A DNA stretch of 64,000 nucleotides from CALVZT01 sp964368755 (lineage in GTDB: Bacteria > Bacillota > Clostridia > Christensenellales > UBA1242), in NCBI GenBank assembly GCA_964368755.1, contig CAYJCR010000004.1, positions 1-64,000 of the forward strand. Reading direction: 5' to 3'. Position numbers and translations under genes: made by a program. Below, piece by piece: positions 1 through 8,074 of this stretch. Under the pieces are notes generated by a model. It was not told where the DNA came from. It searched no databases and worked only from the letters and a program-made list of their open reading frames with translations. Each line of letters begins with the position of its first letter. The first letter of the stretch is position 1.

Positions 1-11
1 TTATTTTATTT

Positions 12-1832
12 ATGGGAAAAGTTATTGGTATTGACTTAGGAACAACAAACTCATGTGTGGCAGTTATGGAAGGTGGCGAACCTACAGTTATTGCTAATGC
101 AGAAGGAAGTCGTACAACTCCATCAGTTGTTGCTTTCGTCAAAGGTGAGAGACTTGTTGGCCAAGTCGCAAAAAGACAGGCAGTTGTTAACCCAGACAAC
201 ACAGTTTTGTCTATAAAGAGAGAAATGGGTAGTGACTACAAAGTTAATCTTGAAGGTAAGACATATTCTCCACAAGAAGTGTCTGCAATGATCCTTGCCA
301 AGCTTAAGCAGGATGCAGAAGGATATCTTGGTCAGAAAGTAACACAGGCTGTTATCACAGTACCAGCATACTTCACTGACTCACAAAGACAAGCAACCAA
401 AGATGCAGGTAAGATTGCAGGACTTGAAGTTCTTCGTATTATCAACGAGCCAACTGCTGCAGCACTTGCATATGGTCTTGATAGAGGCGACAATAAGAAC
501 CATAAGATTCTTGTATATGACCTTGGTGGTGGTACATTCGATGTATCAATATTGGAGATAGGTGATGGCGTATTCGAAGTTATAGCTACTGCTGGTAACA
601 ATAGACTAGGTGGAGATGACTTTGATAATCGTATTATGGACTTACTTGTTGCAGAGTTTAAGACCAAAGAAGGCATTGATTTGTCCAAAGACAAACTTGC
701 TATGCAGAGACTCAAAGAAGCAGCAGAGAAGGCAAAGATTGAGTTGTCAGCCGTTGCTAAGACCACTATCAACCTTCCATTCATCACAGCTGATGCTACT
801 GGACCAAAGCACTTTGAGTATGAACTCACTCGTGCAAAATTCGATAGTATCACATCAGACCTTGTTGAGAAGACAGTTGTAGCCGTAAAGAAAGCCCTTA
901 CTGACTCAAAGCTAAGCCTATCACAGATAGATAAGGTTGTGCTTGTTGGTGGTTCTACACGTATTCCAGCAGTCATAGATGAAGTGCGTAAAGTTACTGG
1001 CAAAGAGCCTTTCAAAGGTATCAACCCTGATGAGTGTGTTGCAATGGGTGCAGCTATTCAAGCAGGTGTCCTTGCTGGCGAAGTCAAAGATGTATTGTTG
1101 CTTGATGTTACTCCACTATCACTTGGTATTGAGACCTTGGGTGGAATATTCACAAAACTTATCGAGCGTAACACTACTATTCCTACAAAGAAATCACAAG
1201 TATTCTCAACTGCAAGTGATAACCAACCTGGTGTTGATATCCATGTATTGCAAGGTGAGAGAGAGTTTGCTTCTGGCAATAAGACACTTGGCAGATTTAG
1301 CCTAGTAGATATTCCACCAGCACCTCGTGGAATACCTCAGATAGAAGTTACATTTGATATCGATGCTAACGGTATTGTCCATGTTAGCGCTAAGGATCTT
1401 GGCACTAACAAAGAACAGAGTATCACTATCACTTCATCATCTAATTTGAGTGAAAAAGATATCGATGCTGCTGTCAAAGAAGCAGAGAAATTCGCTGAAG
1501 AAGATAAGAAGAAGAAAGAACTCGTAGAGACTAAGAACCAAGCAGAGACTATGGTTAACTCAATCGAGAAGATGGTCAAAGAGAACGGAGACAAGATCTC
1601 TGAAGAAGACAAAGAGACTCTCAAGACAGCTACTGAGAAAGCAAAAAAAGAGTTCGAGAGTGATGATGTTGAAGTTATCCGCAAAGCCCTTGATGAACTA
1701 TCAAGTTCTACTGGAGCAATTATATCCAAGCTTTATGCTCAAGCACAATCAGATGCCAAGAAGGAAGAGAAGTCTGAAGGTGATGACGAAGTAATAATCG
1801 AGGATAAAGACAAAAAAGACTCCAAGAAGTAA
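12..1832 (+). CDS. dnaK: Molecular chaperone DnaK (Hsp70)
   Basis: ATP-dependent Hsp70 chaperone that binds exposed hydrophobic segments of client proteins and works with DnaJ and GrpE in the cytoplasm. The 606-residue protein is of normal length. The nucleotide-binding domain (about 1-355) opens with GIDLGTTNSCVAV and contains the phosphate motifs DLGGGTFDVS and VGGSTRIP. The linker VLLLDVTPLSLGIET leads to the substrate domain (about 365-500), then a charged helical lid and a Lys/Asp/Glu-rich tail. dnaJ follows after 14 bases, so both are cotranscribed. Only 11 bases precede the start, so the promoter and any upstream hrcA-grpE lie outside the window. Confidence 0.98.
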   Translation: MGKVIGIDLGTTNSCVAVMEGGEPTVIANAEGSRTTPSVVAFVKGERLVGQVAKRQAVVNPDNTVLSIKREMGSDYKVNLEGKTYSPQEVSAMILAKLKQDAEGYLGQKVTQAVITVPAYFTDSQRQATKDAGKIAGLEVLRIINEPTAAALAYGLDRGDNKNHKILVYDLGGGTFDVSILEIGDGVFEVIATAGNNRLGGDDFDNRIMDLLVAEFKTKEGIDLSKDKLAMQRLKEAAEKAKIELSAVAKTTINLPFITADATGPKHFEYELTRAKFDSITSDLVEKTVVAVKKALTDSKLSLSQIDKVVLVGGSTRIPAVIDEVRKVTGKEPFKGINPDECVAMGAAIQAGVLAGEVKDVLLLDVTPLSLGIETLGGIFTKLIERNTTIPTKKSQVFSTASDNQPGVDIHVLQGEREFASGNKTLGRFSLVDIPPAPRGIPQIEVTFDIDANGIVHVSAKDLGTNKEQSITITSSSNLSEKDIDAAVKEAEKFAEEDKKKKELVETKNQAETMVNSIEKMVKENGDKISEEDKETLKTATEKAKKEFESDDVEVIRKALDELSSSTGAIISKLYAQAQSDAKKEEKSEGDDEVIIEDKDKKDSKK

Positions 1833-1846
1833 GAGGGAGATAACTG

Positions 1847-2986
1847 ATGGCAGAAAATAAAGATTATTATAAGATCTTAGGTGTCGAAAAGAATGCAAAT
1901 GATGACGATATCAAGTCTGCCTACCGTAAGTTAGCTAAACAATATCATCCCGATGTTAATAAGAGCCCTGACGCTGAAAAGAAGTTCAAGGATATAAGCG
2001 AAGCATATGAAGTATTAAGTGATAGTACCAAGCGTAGTAACTATGACCAATATGGTAGTGCTAGTGGCAATCCAAATGACTTCTTCAGAGGCGGTGGATT
2101 TGGCAATTATGGCTCGGGCAATGCAGGAGGATTTGGAGGATTTGAAGATATCTTCAGTATGTTCTCCAACTTTGGTGGCAATGGTTCAAGAGCTCAGGCA
2201 GAAGTCCAAGGCGAAGACATTGTTGTCGGTGTGACATTATCTTTTGAAGAGGCAGCCTTTGGCTGTACCAAGGAAGTTAATATCAGCCGTGTAGAGAAGT
2301 GTAGTTCTTGTAATGGTATTGGTGCTCGCAATGGCACAGCGTACGAGACTTGCCCAGATTGTAAAGGTACTGGTAGAGTCAAGTATGTCCAAGATACAAT
2401 ATTCGGTAGGGTTGTCAATACAGGTCCATGTAAGCGTTGTGATGGCCGTGGTAAGATTATTAAAGATAAATGCCCAGACTGTAATGGAAAAGGCTATAAG
2501 AAGGTAACTAAGGCTGTCAAGATCAAGATACCAGCAGGTATTGATGACGACCAAGTTATCACTATGCGTGGACAGGGTAGTTCATCATTCAATGGTGGTC
2601 CAGAAGGGGATCTTGTTGTAGAGGTCAAAGTATTGCCACACGCAATGCTCATAAGGGATAAGACTAACTTATATCTTGACCTTCCATTGCCATTCACTGT
2701 TGCATATCTTGGTGGTAAGGTCAATGTCCCTACACTCAATGGGTTGTATGAACTCAATATTCCACCTCTTACTCAACCAAACACAATATTCAAACTTAAA
2801 GGCAAAGGTATCAAAGTACTTAACAAAGATGCCTATGGCGACCTTATTGTTACGGCAAGAGTAGAGATGCCAAAGAATGCTACAAAGCAAGAGAAGGAAC
2901 TTATATCCAAACTTGATGAATCTCACGAAGAGAACGATTATGCGAAGACAAAAGCTTATCGAGACAAACTAAGTAAGATAAAATAG
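1847..2986 (+). CDS. dnaJ: Co-chaperone DnaJ (Hsp40)
   Basis: Delivers substrates to DnaK and stimulates its ATPase. The 379-residue protein is full length: J domain at 1-70 with the HPD motif in YHPDVN, a Gly/Phe-rich linker (about 75-125), and a zinc region with all four CxxCxGxG repeats (CSSCNGIG, CPDCKGTG, CKRCDGRG, CPDCNGKG), then the C-terminal beta domains. A GAGGGAG ribosome-binding site precedes the ATG. It is cotranscribed with dnaK, and a terminator hairpin overlaps its stop codon, closing the chaperone operon. prmA, which often lies between dnaJ and rsmE in Firmicutes, is absent here. Confidence 0.98.
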   Translation: MAENKDYYKILGVEKNANDDDIKSAYRKLAKQYHPDVNKSPDAEKKFKDISEAYEVLSDSTKRSNYDQYGSASGNPNDFFRGGGFGNYGSGNAGGFGGFEDIFSMFSNFGGNGSRAQAEVQGEDIVVGVTLSFEEAAFGCTKEVNISRVEKCSSCNGIGARNGTAYETCPDCKGTGRVKYVQDTIFGRVVNTGPCKRCDGRGKIIKDKCPDCNGKGYKKVTKAVKIKIPAGIDDDQVITMRGQGSSSFNGGPEGDLVVEVKVLPHAMLIRDKTNLYLDLPLPFTVAYLGGKVNVPTLNGLYELNIPPLTQPNTIFKLKGKGIKVLNKDAYGDLIVTARVEMPKNATKQEKELISKLDESHEENDYAKTKAYRDKLSKIK

Positions 2987-3010
2987 ACTACATTGTAGCC
3001 TATTTTTTTT
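2980..3010 (+). terminator. Intrinsic terminator of dnaK-dnaJ
   Basis: The inverted repeat AAAATAG / CTATTTT encloses a second short stem CTAC-att-GTAG and runs into eight T. It overlaps the dnaJ TAG stop codon. Confidence 0.85.
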
Positions 3011-3040
3011 GTATATAATCTCTCAAATCTCTAATAACAA

Positions 3041-3069
3041 TTGATTGTTGATGAGTTTTTTGATACAAT
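3041..3069 (+). promoter_or_regulatory. Promoter of rsmE-mtaB-hinT (predicted leaderless)
   Basis: TTGATT, a 17-base spacer, then TACAAT. The -10 box ends 7 bases before the rsmE ATG at 3076, so transcription should start at or within a base or two of the start codon. No Shine-Dalgarno sequence is present in this gap. Confidence 0.75.
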
Positions 3070-3075
3070 ACTCAT

Positions 3076-3783
3076 ATGAATAGATTTTTTGTAGAAAATG
3101 TTGGAAAAACCAACAAAATTGATATAGTGGGCGAAGAGTACAATCATCTTGCTAGAGTCCTTAGACTCAAAGTCGGAGATAGGGTTGAGTGTCTAGATGG
3201 AAGCAACTTGATCTATGAATGCGAACTTACTCTCATAGATAAGAGTCATGCAGAAGCACGTGTTGTATCTGCAAGAGCCAATGAAGCCAATCCTAAGTGT
3301 AGTGTGACATTATTCCAAGGCTTGCCTAAGGGAGACAAACTTGAACTTATTGTACAGAAAGTGTCTGAACTCGGAGTATCTTCGGTCATACCTTTTGAGT
3401 CGAAGTTTTGTATAGCCAAAAGCAATGACAACAAGATTGACAGAATCAATAAGATAGCAATAGGTGCTTGTAAGCAATGTGGCAGAAGTATTCCACTACA
3501 AGTATCGCCAACAATCTCATTCGATGAGATGATCAAGATTTTGTCTCAATATGATACTGTATTATTTGCGTATGAGAATGAGACTGGTTCTAGTCCTATC
3601 CAACCCGTGGGCAGAGTAGCGATCATTGTAGGTAGTGAGGGAGGCTTCAGTGAGCAAGAAAGTAGTAGACTCAAAGATGTCTCTACTTGCATATCTTTGG
3701 GGTCAAGAATACTTAGGACTGAGACGGCGGCAATAGCACTCGCTAGTATCGTCCTCAATAAGATGGGAGAACTAGGCAGATGA
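3076..3783 (+). CDS. rsmE: 16S rRNA m3U1498 methyltransferase RsmE
   Basis: Methylates N3 of U1498 in helix 44 of 16S rRNA, using SAM. The 235 residues match the family length. An N-terminal PUA-like domain (about 1-70) is followed by a SPOUT domain with the trefoil-knot motifs VGSEGGFSEQE and LGSRILRTETA near the C-terminus. The ATG lies 7 bases after a strong -10 box and has no Shine-Dalgarno sequence. The stop codon overlaps the mtaB start (ATGA), implying translational coupling. Confidence 0.95.
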   Translation: MNRFFVENVGKTNKIDIVGEEYNHLARVLRLKVGDRVECLDGSNLIYECELTLIDKSHAEARVVSARANEANPKCSVTLFQGLPKGDKLELIVQKVSELGVSSVIPFESKFCIAKSNDNKIDRINKIAIGACKQCGRSIPLQVSPTISFDEMIKILSQYDTVLFAYENETGSSPIQPVGRVAIIVGSEGGFSEQESSRLKDVSTCISLGSRILRTETAAIALASIVLNKMGELGR

Positions 3784-5021
3784 AGATATGCGTATTCAAT
3801 CTTGGTTGCAAAGTCAATCAATACGAGAATGATGTGATAATACAACAACTAAGCAAACAACACGATATTGTTACCAATCTTGAACCAGCAGACTACTATA
3901 TTGTCAACACCTGTGCTGTAACTAATGAGGCTGAGAAGAAGAGTAGACAGATAGTCGCTAGGATAGCCAAACTCAATCCTCAAGCACCAATATTTATGTG
4001 TGGCTGTGCTGTTGAGAAGAATCCAAAACAGTTCGCTGATAAACACAATGTTGTGGCTGTGTTGGGGACAGTTGGCAAGAATAATATACACAATCTAGTT
4101 GGTGAGCATGGTGACTTTGTCAAACCTCTTGATAAAGTATATGAAGAGGGACAGTCATTGTCGCTTAGGACTAGATCATATATCAAAGTACAAGATGGAT
4201 GTAACAATTATTGTTCTTATTGTATTATTCCTTACTTGCGAGGTTATAGCAGGTCAAGGGAATTATGTGAAGTCCACAAAGAAGCAAGCAGACTATCAGA
4301 ACACTCCAAGGAACTTGTTCTTGTTGGTATCAACTTGTCAGATTATAGAGTGGATAACAAACTTGCGCTTATTGACCTTATCGAGAGTCTGCAAGATATC
4401 CATAGCAGGATAAGGCTTGGCTCATTGGAAGTCAATGTTATTACTGAGGACTTCCTTGATAGATTGTCCAAGATTGCTAACTTCTGCCCACACTTTCATC
4501 TATCTCTTCAGAGTGGTAGTGATAATGTGTTAAAGAAGATGAATAGACACTATACAAGACAGGAATATATTGATAAATGCAAGATGATATATAATACTTT
4601 TCCCAATGCGTCTATTACAACAGATATCATTGTTGGATTCCCATTGGAGACTGAAGAAGACTTTGAAGACACTCTAGATATAGTGAGACAAGTAGGATTT
4701 TTGTCAGTACATTACTTTGCTTATTCTTCACGTACGGGGACTGTTGCTAGTAGATACAAAGTTCTGCCTGGCGATGTTATCAAGGATAGAGAACATAGGC
4801 TAGATGCTGTAGCTTCCAAGAGCCAGAATGATTACCTTATGGAGCATATCAACGAGCCACTTCAAGTCCTTGTTGAGGATAGAGAAGGCGAGTATATGGT
4901 CGGTTATAGTAGCAATTATATCAAATGCTACTTGCCACTTAGCTATAAGCCAAACACATTGTATAATGTAAGACCTATAAAAATATTTGACGGCGGATAT
5001 ATTGCCGAATTGGAGGATTAA
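3780..5021 (+). CDS. mtaB: tRNA t6A37 methylthiotransferase MtaB
   Basis: Radical-SAM methylthiotransferase that converts t6A37 to ms2t6A37 in ANN-decoding tRNAs. The 413-residue protein has the MTTase N-terminal domain with its three cluster cysteines (LGCKVNQYE, NTCAVTNEA, CGCAVEKN), the radical-SAM CxxxCxxC in CNNYCSYC near residue 145, and a C-terminal TRAM-like segment. It overlaps rsmE by four bases, and hinT begins two bases after its stop. A second methylthiotransferase of the window, rimO at 62475, is a separate family acting on ribosomal protein S12. Confidence 0.95.
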   Translation: MKICVFNLGCKVNQYENDVIIQQLSKQHDIVTNLEPADYYIVNTCAVTNEAEKKSRQIVARIAKLNPQAPIFMCGCAVEKNPKQFADKHNVVAVLGTVGKNNIHNLVGEHGDFVKPLDKVYEEGQSLSLRTRSYIKVQDGCNNYCSYCIIPYLRGYSRSRELCEVHKEASRLSEHSKELVLVGINLSDYRVDNKLALIDLIESLQDIHSRIRLGSLEVNVITEDFLDRLSKIANFCPHFHLSLQSGSDNVLKKMNRHYTRQEYIDKCKMIYNTFPNASITTDIIVGFPLETEEDFEDTLDIVRQVGFLSVHYFAYSSRTGTVASRYKVLPGDVIKDREHRLDAVASKSQNDYLMEHINEPLQVLVEDREGEYMVGYSSNYIKCYLPLSYKPNTLYNVRPIKIFDGGYIAELED

Positions 5022-5023
5022 GT

Positions 5024-5425
5024 ATGTGTATATTTTGTAGTATAATAGAAGGGAAGATACCTTGTTATAAGATATATGAAGATGACAAAGTACTTGCATT
5101 TTTGGATATCGCACAGGAGACTTGTGGACATACAGTAGTAGTGACCAAGAATCATTACAAAGATATGACAGAGATTCCTGATGAAGAATTGACCCATATG
5201 ATAACGGTCGTTAAGAAGATCTCTCAGCATTATATTGGCGATCTTGCATATGATGGTGTTAATATTGTCAATAATTGCAAGCCTAGTGCAGGTCAAAGTG
5301 TAGATCATATACATTTTCATATATTGCCAAGAACGACAGGTGATAATAAGAAACTAGCGATCTCCCCAGTATCGACCTCAAAAGTTGATCTTCAAGCCAT
5401 TCAGCAAAAGTTGAAGATGTTATAA
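5024..5425 (+). CDS. hinT: HIT-family nucleotide hydrolase (HinT-like)
   Basis: Purine nucleoside phosphoramidase/HIT hydrolase. The 133-residue protein starts with the typical CIFCSIIEGKIP (zinc-type cysteines CxxC) and carries the histidine triad HIHFHIL near residue 98. It is the last gene of the rsmE-mtaB-hinT operon, with only two bases between it and mtaB. Family members hydrolyse AMP-linked small molecules; the physiological substrate cannot be read from sequence. Confidence 0.92.
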   Translation: MCIFCSIIEGKIPCYKIYEDDKVLAFLDIAQETCGHTVVVTKNHYKDMTEIPDEELTHMITVVKKISQHYIGDLAYDGVNIVNNCKPSAGQSVDHIHFHILPRTTGDNKKLAISPVSTSKVDLQAIQQKLKML

Positions 5426-5469
5426 GGGTTAGTAAGCAAAGTTTTGGCAAAGAAAATGTAATATTTTTC

Positions 5470-5498
5470 TTGACAAATGACGATAATTGATATATTAT
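5470..5498 (+). promoter_or_regulatory. Promoter of rpsU
   Basis: TTGACA, a 17-base spacer, then TATTAT. The 5' untranslated region would be about 50 bases and ends in an AAGGTGGTG ribosome-binding site. Confidence 0.8.
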
Positions 5499-5557
5499 TT
5501 AGGAGCAAAAGAAAAATCTAAGTTTTTAATATCTATGCGGAAGGTGGTGAATAACAA

Positions 5558-5734
5558 ATGTCAACAGTTAAAGTTGGTGAGAACGAGAATCTTGAATCTG
5601 CTCTCAAGAGATTTAAGAGAAAGTGTCAAAAAGATGGCATTATCGGTGACCTTCGCAAGAAAGAGGCTTATGAGAAGCCAAGTGTTAAGAGAAAGAAGAA
5701 GGCAGAAGCAGCTCGTAAGAGAAATAGAAAATAA
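5558..5734 (+). CDS. rpsU: 30S ribosomal protein S21
   Basis: Small-subunit ribosomal protein that sits near the anti-Shine-Dalgarno end of 16S rRNA. The 58-residue product begins MSTVKVGENENLESALKRF, as in Firmicutes S21, and ends in a Lys/Arg-rich tail (KRKKKAEAARKRNRK). It is preceded by AAGGTGGTGA and has its own promoter and terminator, so it is probably monocistronic. A 104-codon open frame at 5487-5801 is a frame shadow of this gene. Confidence 0.96.
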   Translation: MSTVKVGENENLESALKRFKRKCQKDGIIGDLRKKEAYEKPSVKRKKKAEAARKRNRK

Positions 5735-5741
5735 TAGAATT

Positions 5742-5769
5742 AGATGTTGGTTATCCAGCATCTTTTTTT
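5742..5769 (+). terminator. Terminator of rpsU
   Basis: Stem AGATGTTGG / CCAGCATCT with a TTAT loop, followed by a run of T. Confidence 0.88.
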
Positions 5770-5801
5770 ATCAAATATATATTTTTTCATATCGTTTATG
5801 A

Positions 5802-5830
5802 TTGCAAAAAAATGGGCTTTTTGGTACAAT
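5802..5830 (+). promoter_or_regulatory. Promoter of pcrA (predicted leaderless)
   Basis: TTGCAA, a 17-base spacer, then TACAAT. The -10 box ends 7 bases before the ATG at 5838, the same geometry as the rsmE promoter. Confidence 0.75.
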
Positions 5831-5837
5831 CATACAT

Positions 5838-8054
5838 ATGAGCAAATACGACATAACCGAACTTAATAACGAGCAACTTGCACCCCTTCAACATACAGAA
5901 GGCCCCGTGCTTGTTACAGCAGGCGCTGGGAGTGGTAAGACCAGACTCCTCACGCACCGTATAGTATATCTTATCCAAGAGAAGGGTATACTTCCTAGCA
6001 ATATCTTAGCAATAACCTTCACTAACAAAGCAGCCAACGAGATGAAAGAACGTATAGAGAGTATGGTAGAAGATGGCGATAAGATATGGATATCTACATT
6101 CCATTCTATGTGTTGTAAGATACTTAGGAAGAATATAAAGAATCTCGATGGGTTTGATTCCAATTTTAGTATATATTCTGAGAGTGACAAGGACAAAGCG
6201 ATCAAGTCGATAATAGAGAAGATGGACTTGAGTGTAGAAGACTACAAGAACGAGGCTGGTTATCATATCTCCAATGCAAAGAATGAGAACTTATCACCTT
6301 GGGATTATCAGAAGTTTAATCAGTACACAAAAGATATAGACATCTATACCAAGATTTATGCTGCATATCAGCAGTATCTCAAGAGTAACAACTCTCTAGA
6401 CTTCGATGACCTACTTGTCAAAGTCTATGAGTTATTTGTTAACTGCCCAGATATTCTTAGCCATTATCAGAATAGATTCGAGTATATCTTTGTAGATGAG
6501 TTCCAAGATACCAACACAATACAGTATTTGATAGTCAAACTCCTTGCTAGCAAATCACAGAATATCTTTGTGGTAGGAGATGAGGATCAGTGTATCTACG
6601 GCTGGAGAGGAGCAAACATTAACAATATCTTGAGTTTCAAAAAAGATTTTCCTAATTGTAAGATATACAAGCTTGAACAGAACTATCGTAGTACAAAACA
6701 GATTCTTAATGCTGGCAACAACCTTATCAAGAACAACTCTAGTAGGTTGCAGAAAGTACTTTGGACTTCCAACGTCGAAGGAGTCAAAGTTGACAACTTC
6801 CTTGCAAGCAACGAGAGTGATGAGGCTGAGTTTGTTGCCAATACTATCCATACACTAGTTGATAACAATGGCTACAAATATAGCGATTTTGCCGTTCTTA
6901 TGCGTCTTAATGCACTTACAAGACCTTTTGAGGAGGCCTTCCTCAAATACAATATTCCACATAGAATATTCGGTGGGTTCAAGTTCTTTGAACGTCAAGA
7001 GATCAAAGATATCATCGCTTACCTTAGAGTTTTCGTCAATCCTCAAGACTCAACATCGTTGTTCCGTATCATCAATGTGCCAAAGCGTGGTATAGGAGAT
7101 GGGACAATAAGAGATCTTAACGAGCTTACTGAGATACACTCAGTATCTCCACTCAATCTTATATTCAATTGCGATGAGTTTATGCTAAGTGAGTCTTTTG
7201 TGCGTAAGATTTCTCCATTCAGAGATATATTGCAAGAACTAGATGAAGCTTATCACAAACTTCCACCCAAAGATTTTGTTGAACTTGTTATCAAACGTAC
7301 TGGTATGAGAACAAGTTATGAGATGAACTCCGAGGATAATATCAACAAAGTACTCAACATTGATGCTTTTGTGCAATCGGTATCAGAGTACTTCGAAGCG
7401 AATCCGAATATGACTCTTGTTGATTACCTTGAGAGTATAACGCTTATTAGTGATATAGATAGTTACGATGACCAGAACAATGCAGTTGCTATTGCAACAG
7501 TCCATTCTGCTAAGGGACTTGAGTTCAGAGTAGTGTTCATTGTAGGTCTTGAAGAGAAGTATTTCCCAATAATGCGTAGCAATGGGTCTAGCGATATGGA
7601 AGAAGAGCGTAGGCTTATGTATGTTGCTATAACTAGAGCCAAAGAGAGATTGTATCTCACTCGATGTCGTACAAGATTTATGTATGGTAAGCGTGACTAT
7701 TGCGTTGATTCGAGATTCCTCAAAGAATGTGGTGCTCTTGAAGATAAGCCTGCTCGTAGTTATGATAGCAAACCTTATCAACAAGCCTTCCAGCCATTTG
7801 GGACCAAAGTCAGCTTCAGCCTTGACAATATGTCTCAATCTAAGCCTCAGGCAAATACACAAGGTACCAAGAATATTGAAGACTTTGGGGTAGGCAAGCA
7901 AGTCTTGCACACTAAGTTCGGTGTTGGTACTATCAAGTCAGTTGATACATTAGGTAGGTGTTTGACGGTGGATTTTGGTGGATATGGTGCCAAGACACTT
8001 CTTATTGACTATGCTCCTATCAAAGTAATCAATGCAGAAGATGGAATTGAATAA
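5838..8054 (+). CDS. pcrA: ATP-dependent DNA helicase PcrA/UvrD
   Basis: Superfamily 1A 3'-5' helicase used in repair, in plasmid replication and in clearing RecA or RNA polymerase from DNA. The 738-residue protein shows Walker A AGAGSGKTRLL, the DExQ box VDEFQDTN, motif III GDEDQCIYGWRGA, motif IV QNYRSTKQIL and the late motif ATVHSAKGLEF. It ends in a KOW-like segment (VLHTKFGVGTIKSV) typical of PcrA. I chose the ATG at 5838 because the frame-extending TTG at 5802 is the promoter -35 box and the conserved protein starts here. ligA follows after 20 bases. Confidence 0.95.
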   Translation: MSKYDITELNNEQLAPLQHTEGPVLVTAGAGSGKTRLLTHRIVYLIQEKGILPSNILAITFTNKAANEMKERIESMVEDGDKIWISTFHSMCCKILRKNIKNLDGFDSNFSIYSESDKDKAIKSIIEKMDLSVEDYKNEAGYHISNAKNENLSPWDYQKFNQYTKDIDIYTKIYAAYQQYLKSNNSLDFDDLLVKVYELFVNCPDILSHYQNRFEYIFVDEFQDTNTIQYLIVKLLASKSQNIFVVGDEDQCIYGWRGANINNILSFKKDFPNCKIYKLEQNYRSTKQILNAGNNLIKNNSSRLQKVLWTSNVEGVKVDNFLASNESDEAEFVANTIHTLVDNNGYKYSDFAVLMRLNALTRPFEEAFLKYNIPHRIFGGFKFFERQEIKDIIAYLRVFVNPQDSTSLFRIINVPKRGIGDGTIRDLNELTEIHSVSPLNLIFNCDEFMLSESFVRKISPFRDILQELDEAYHKLPPKDFVELVIKRTGMRTSYEMNSEDNINKVLNIDAFVQSVSEYFEANPNMTLVDYLESITLISDIDSYDDQNNAVAIATVHSAKGLEFRVVFIVGLEEKYFPIMRSNGSSDMEEERRLMYVAITRAKERLYLTRCRTRFMYGKRDYCVDSRFLKECGALEDKPARSYDSKPYQQAFQPFGTKVSFSLDNMSQSKPQANTQGTKNIEDFGVGKQVLHTKFGVGTIKSVDTLGRCLTVDFGGYGAKTLLIDYAPIKVINAEDGIE

Positions 8055-8074
8055 ATAATTAAGGAGGTCGCATT

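Noticed and set aside
332..1024. 230-codon open frame on the - strand inside dnaK
   Set aside because: Antisense to the highly conserved dnaK with no ribosome-binding site; an ordinary shadow produced by codon bias.
5487..5801. 104-codon + strand frame over rpsU
   Set aside because: Frame shadow of rpsU (S21), which has the proper start and family sequence in another frame.
7383..7910. 175-codon - strand frame in pcrA
   Set aside because: Antisense shadow without start signals.
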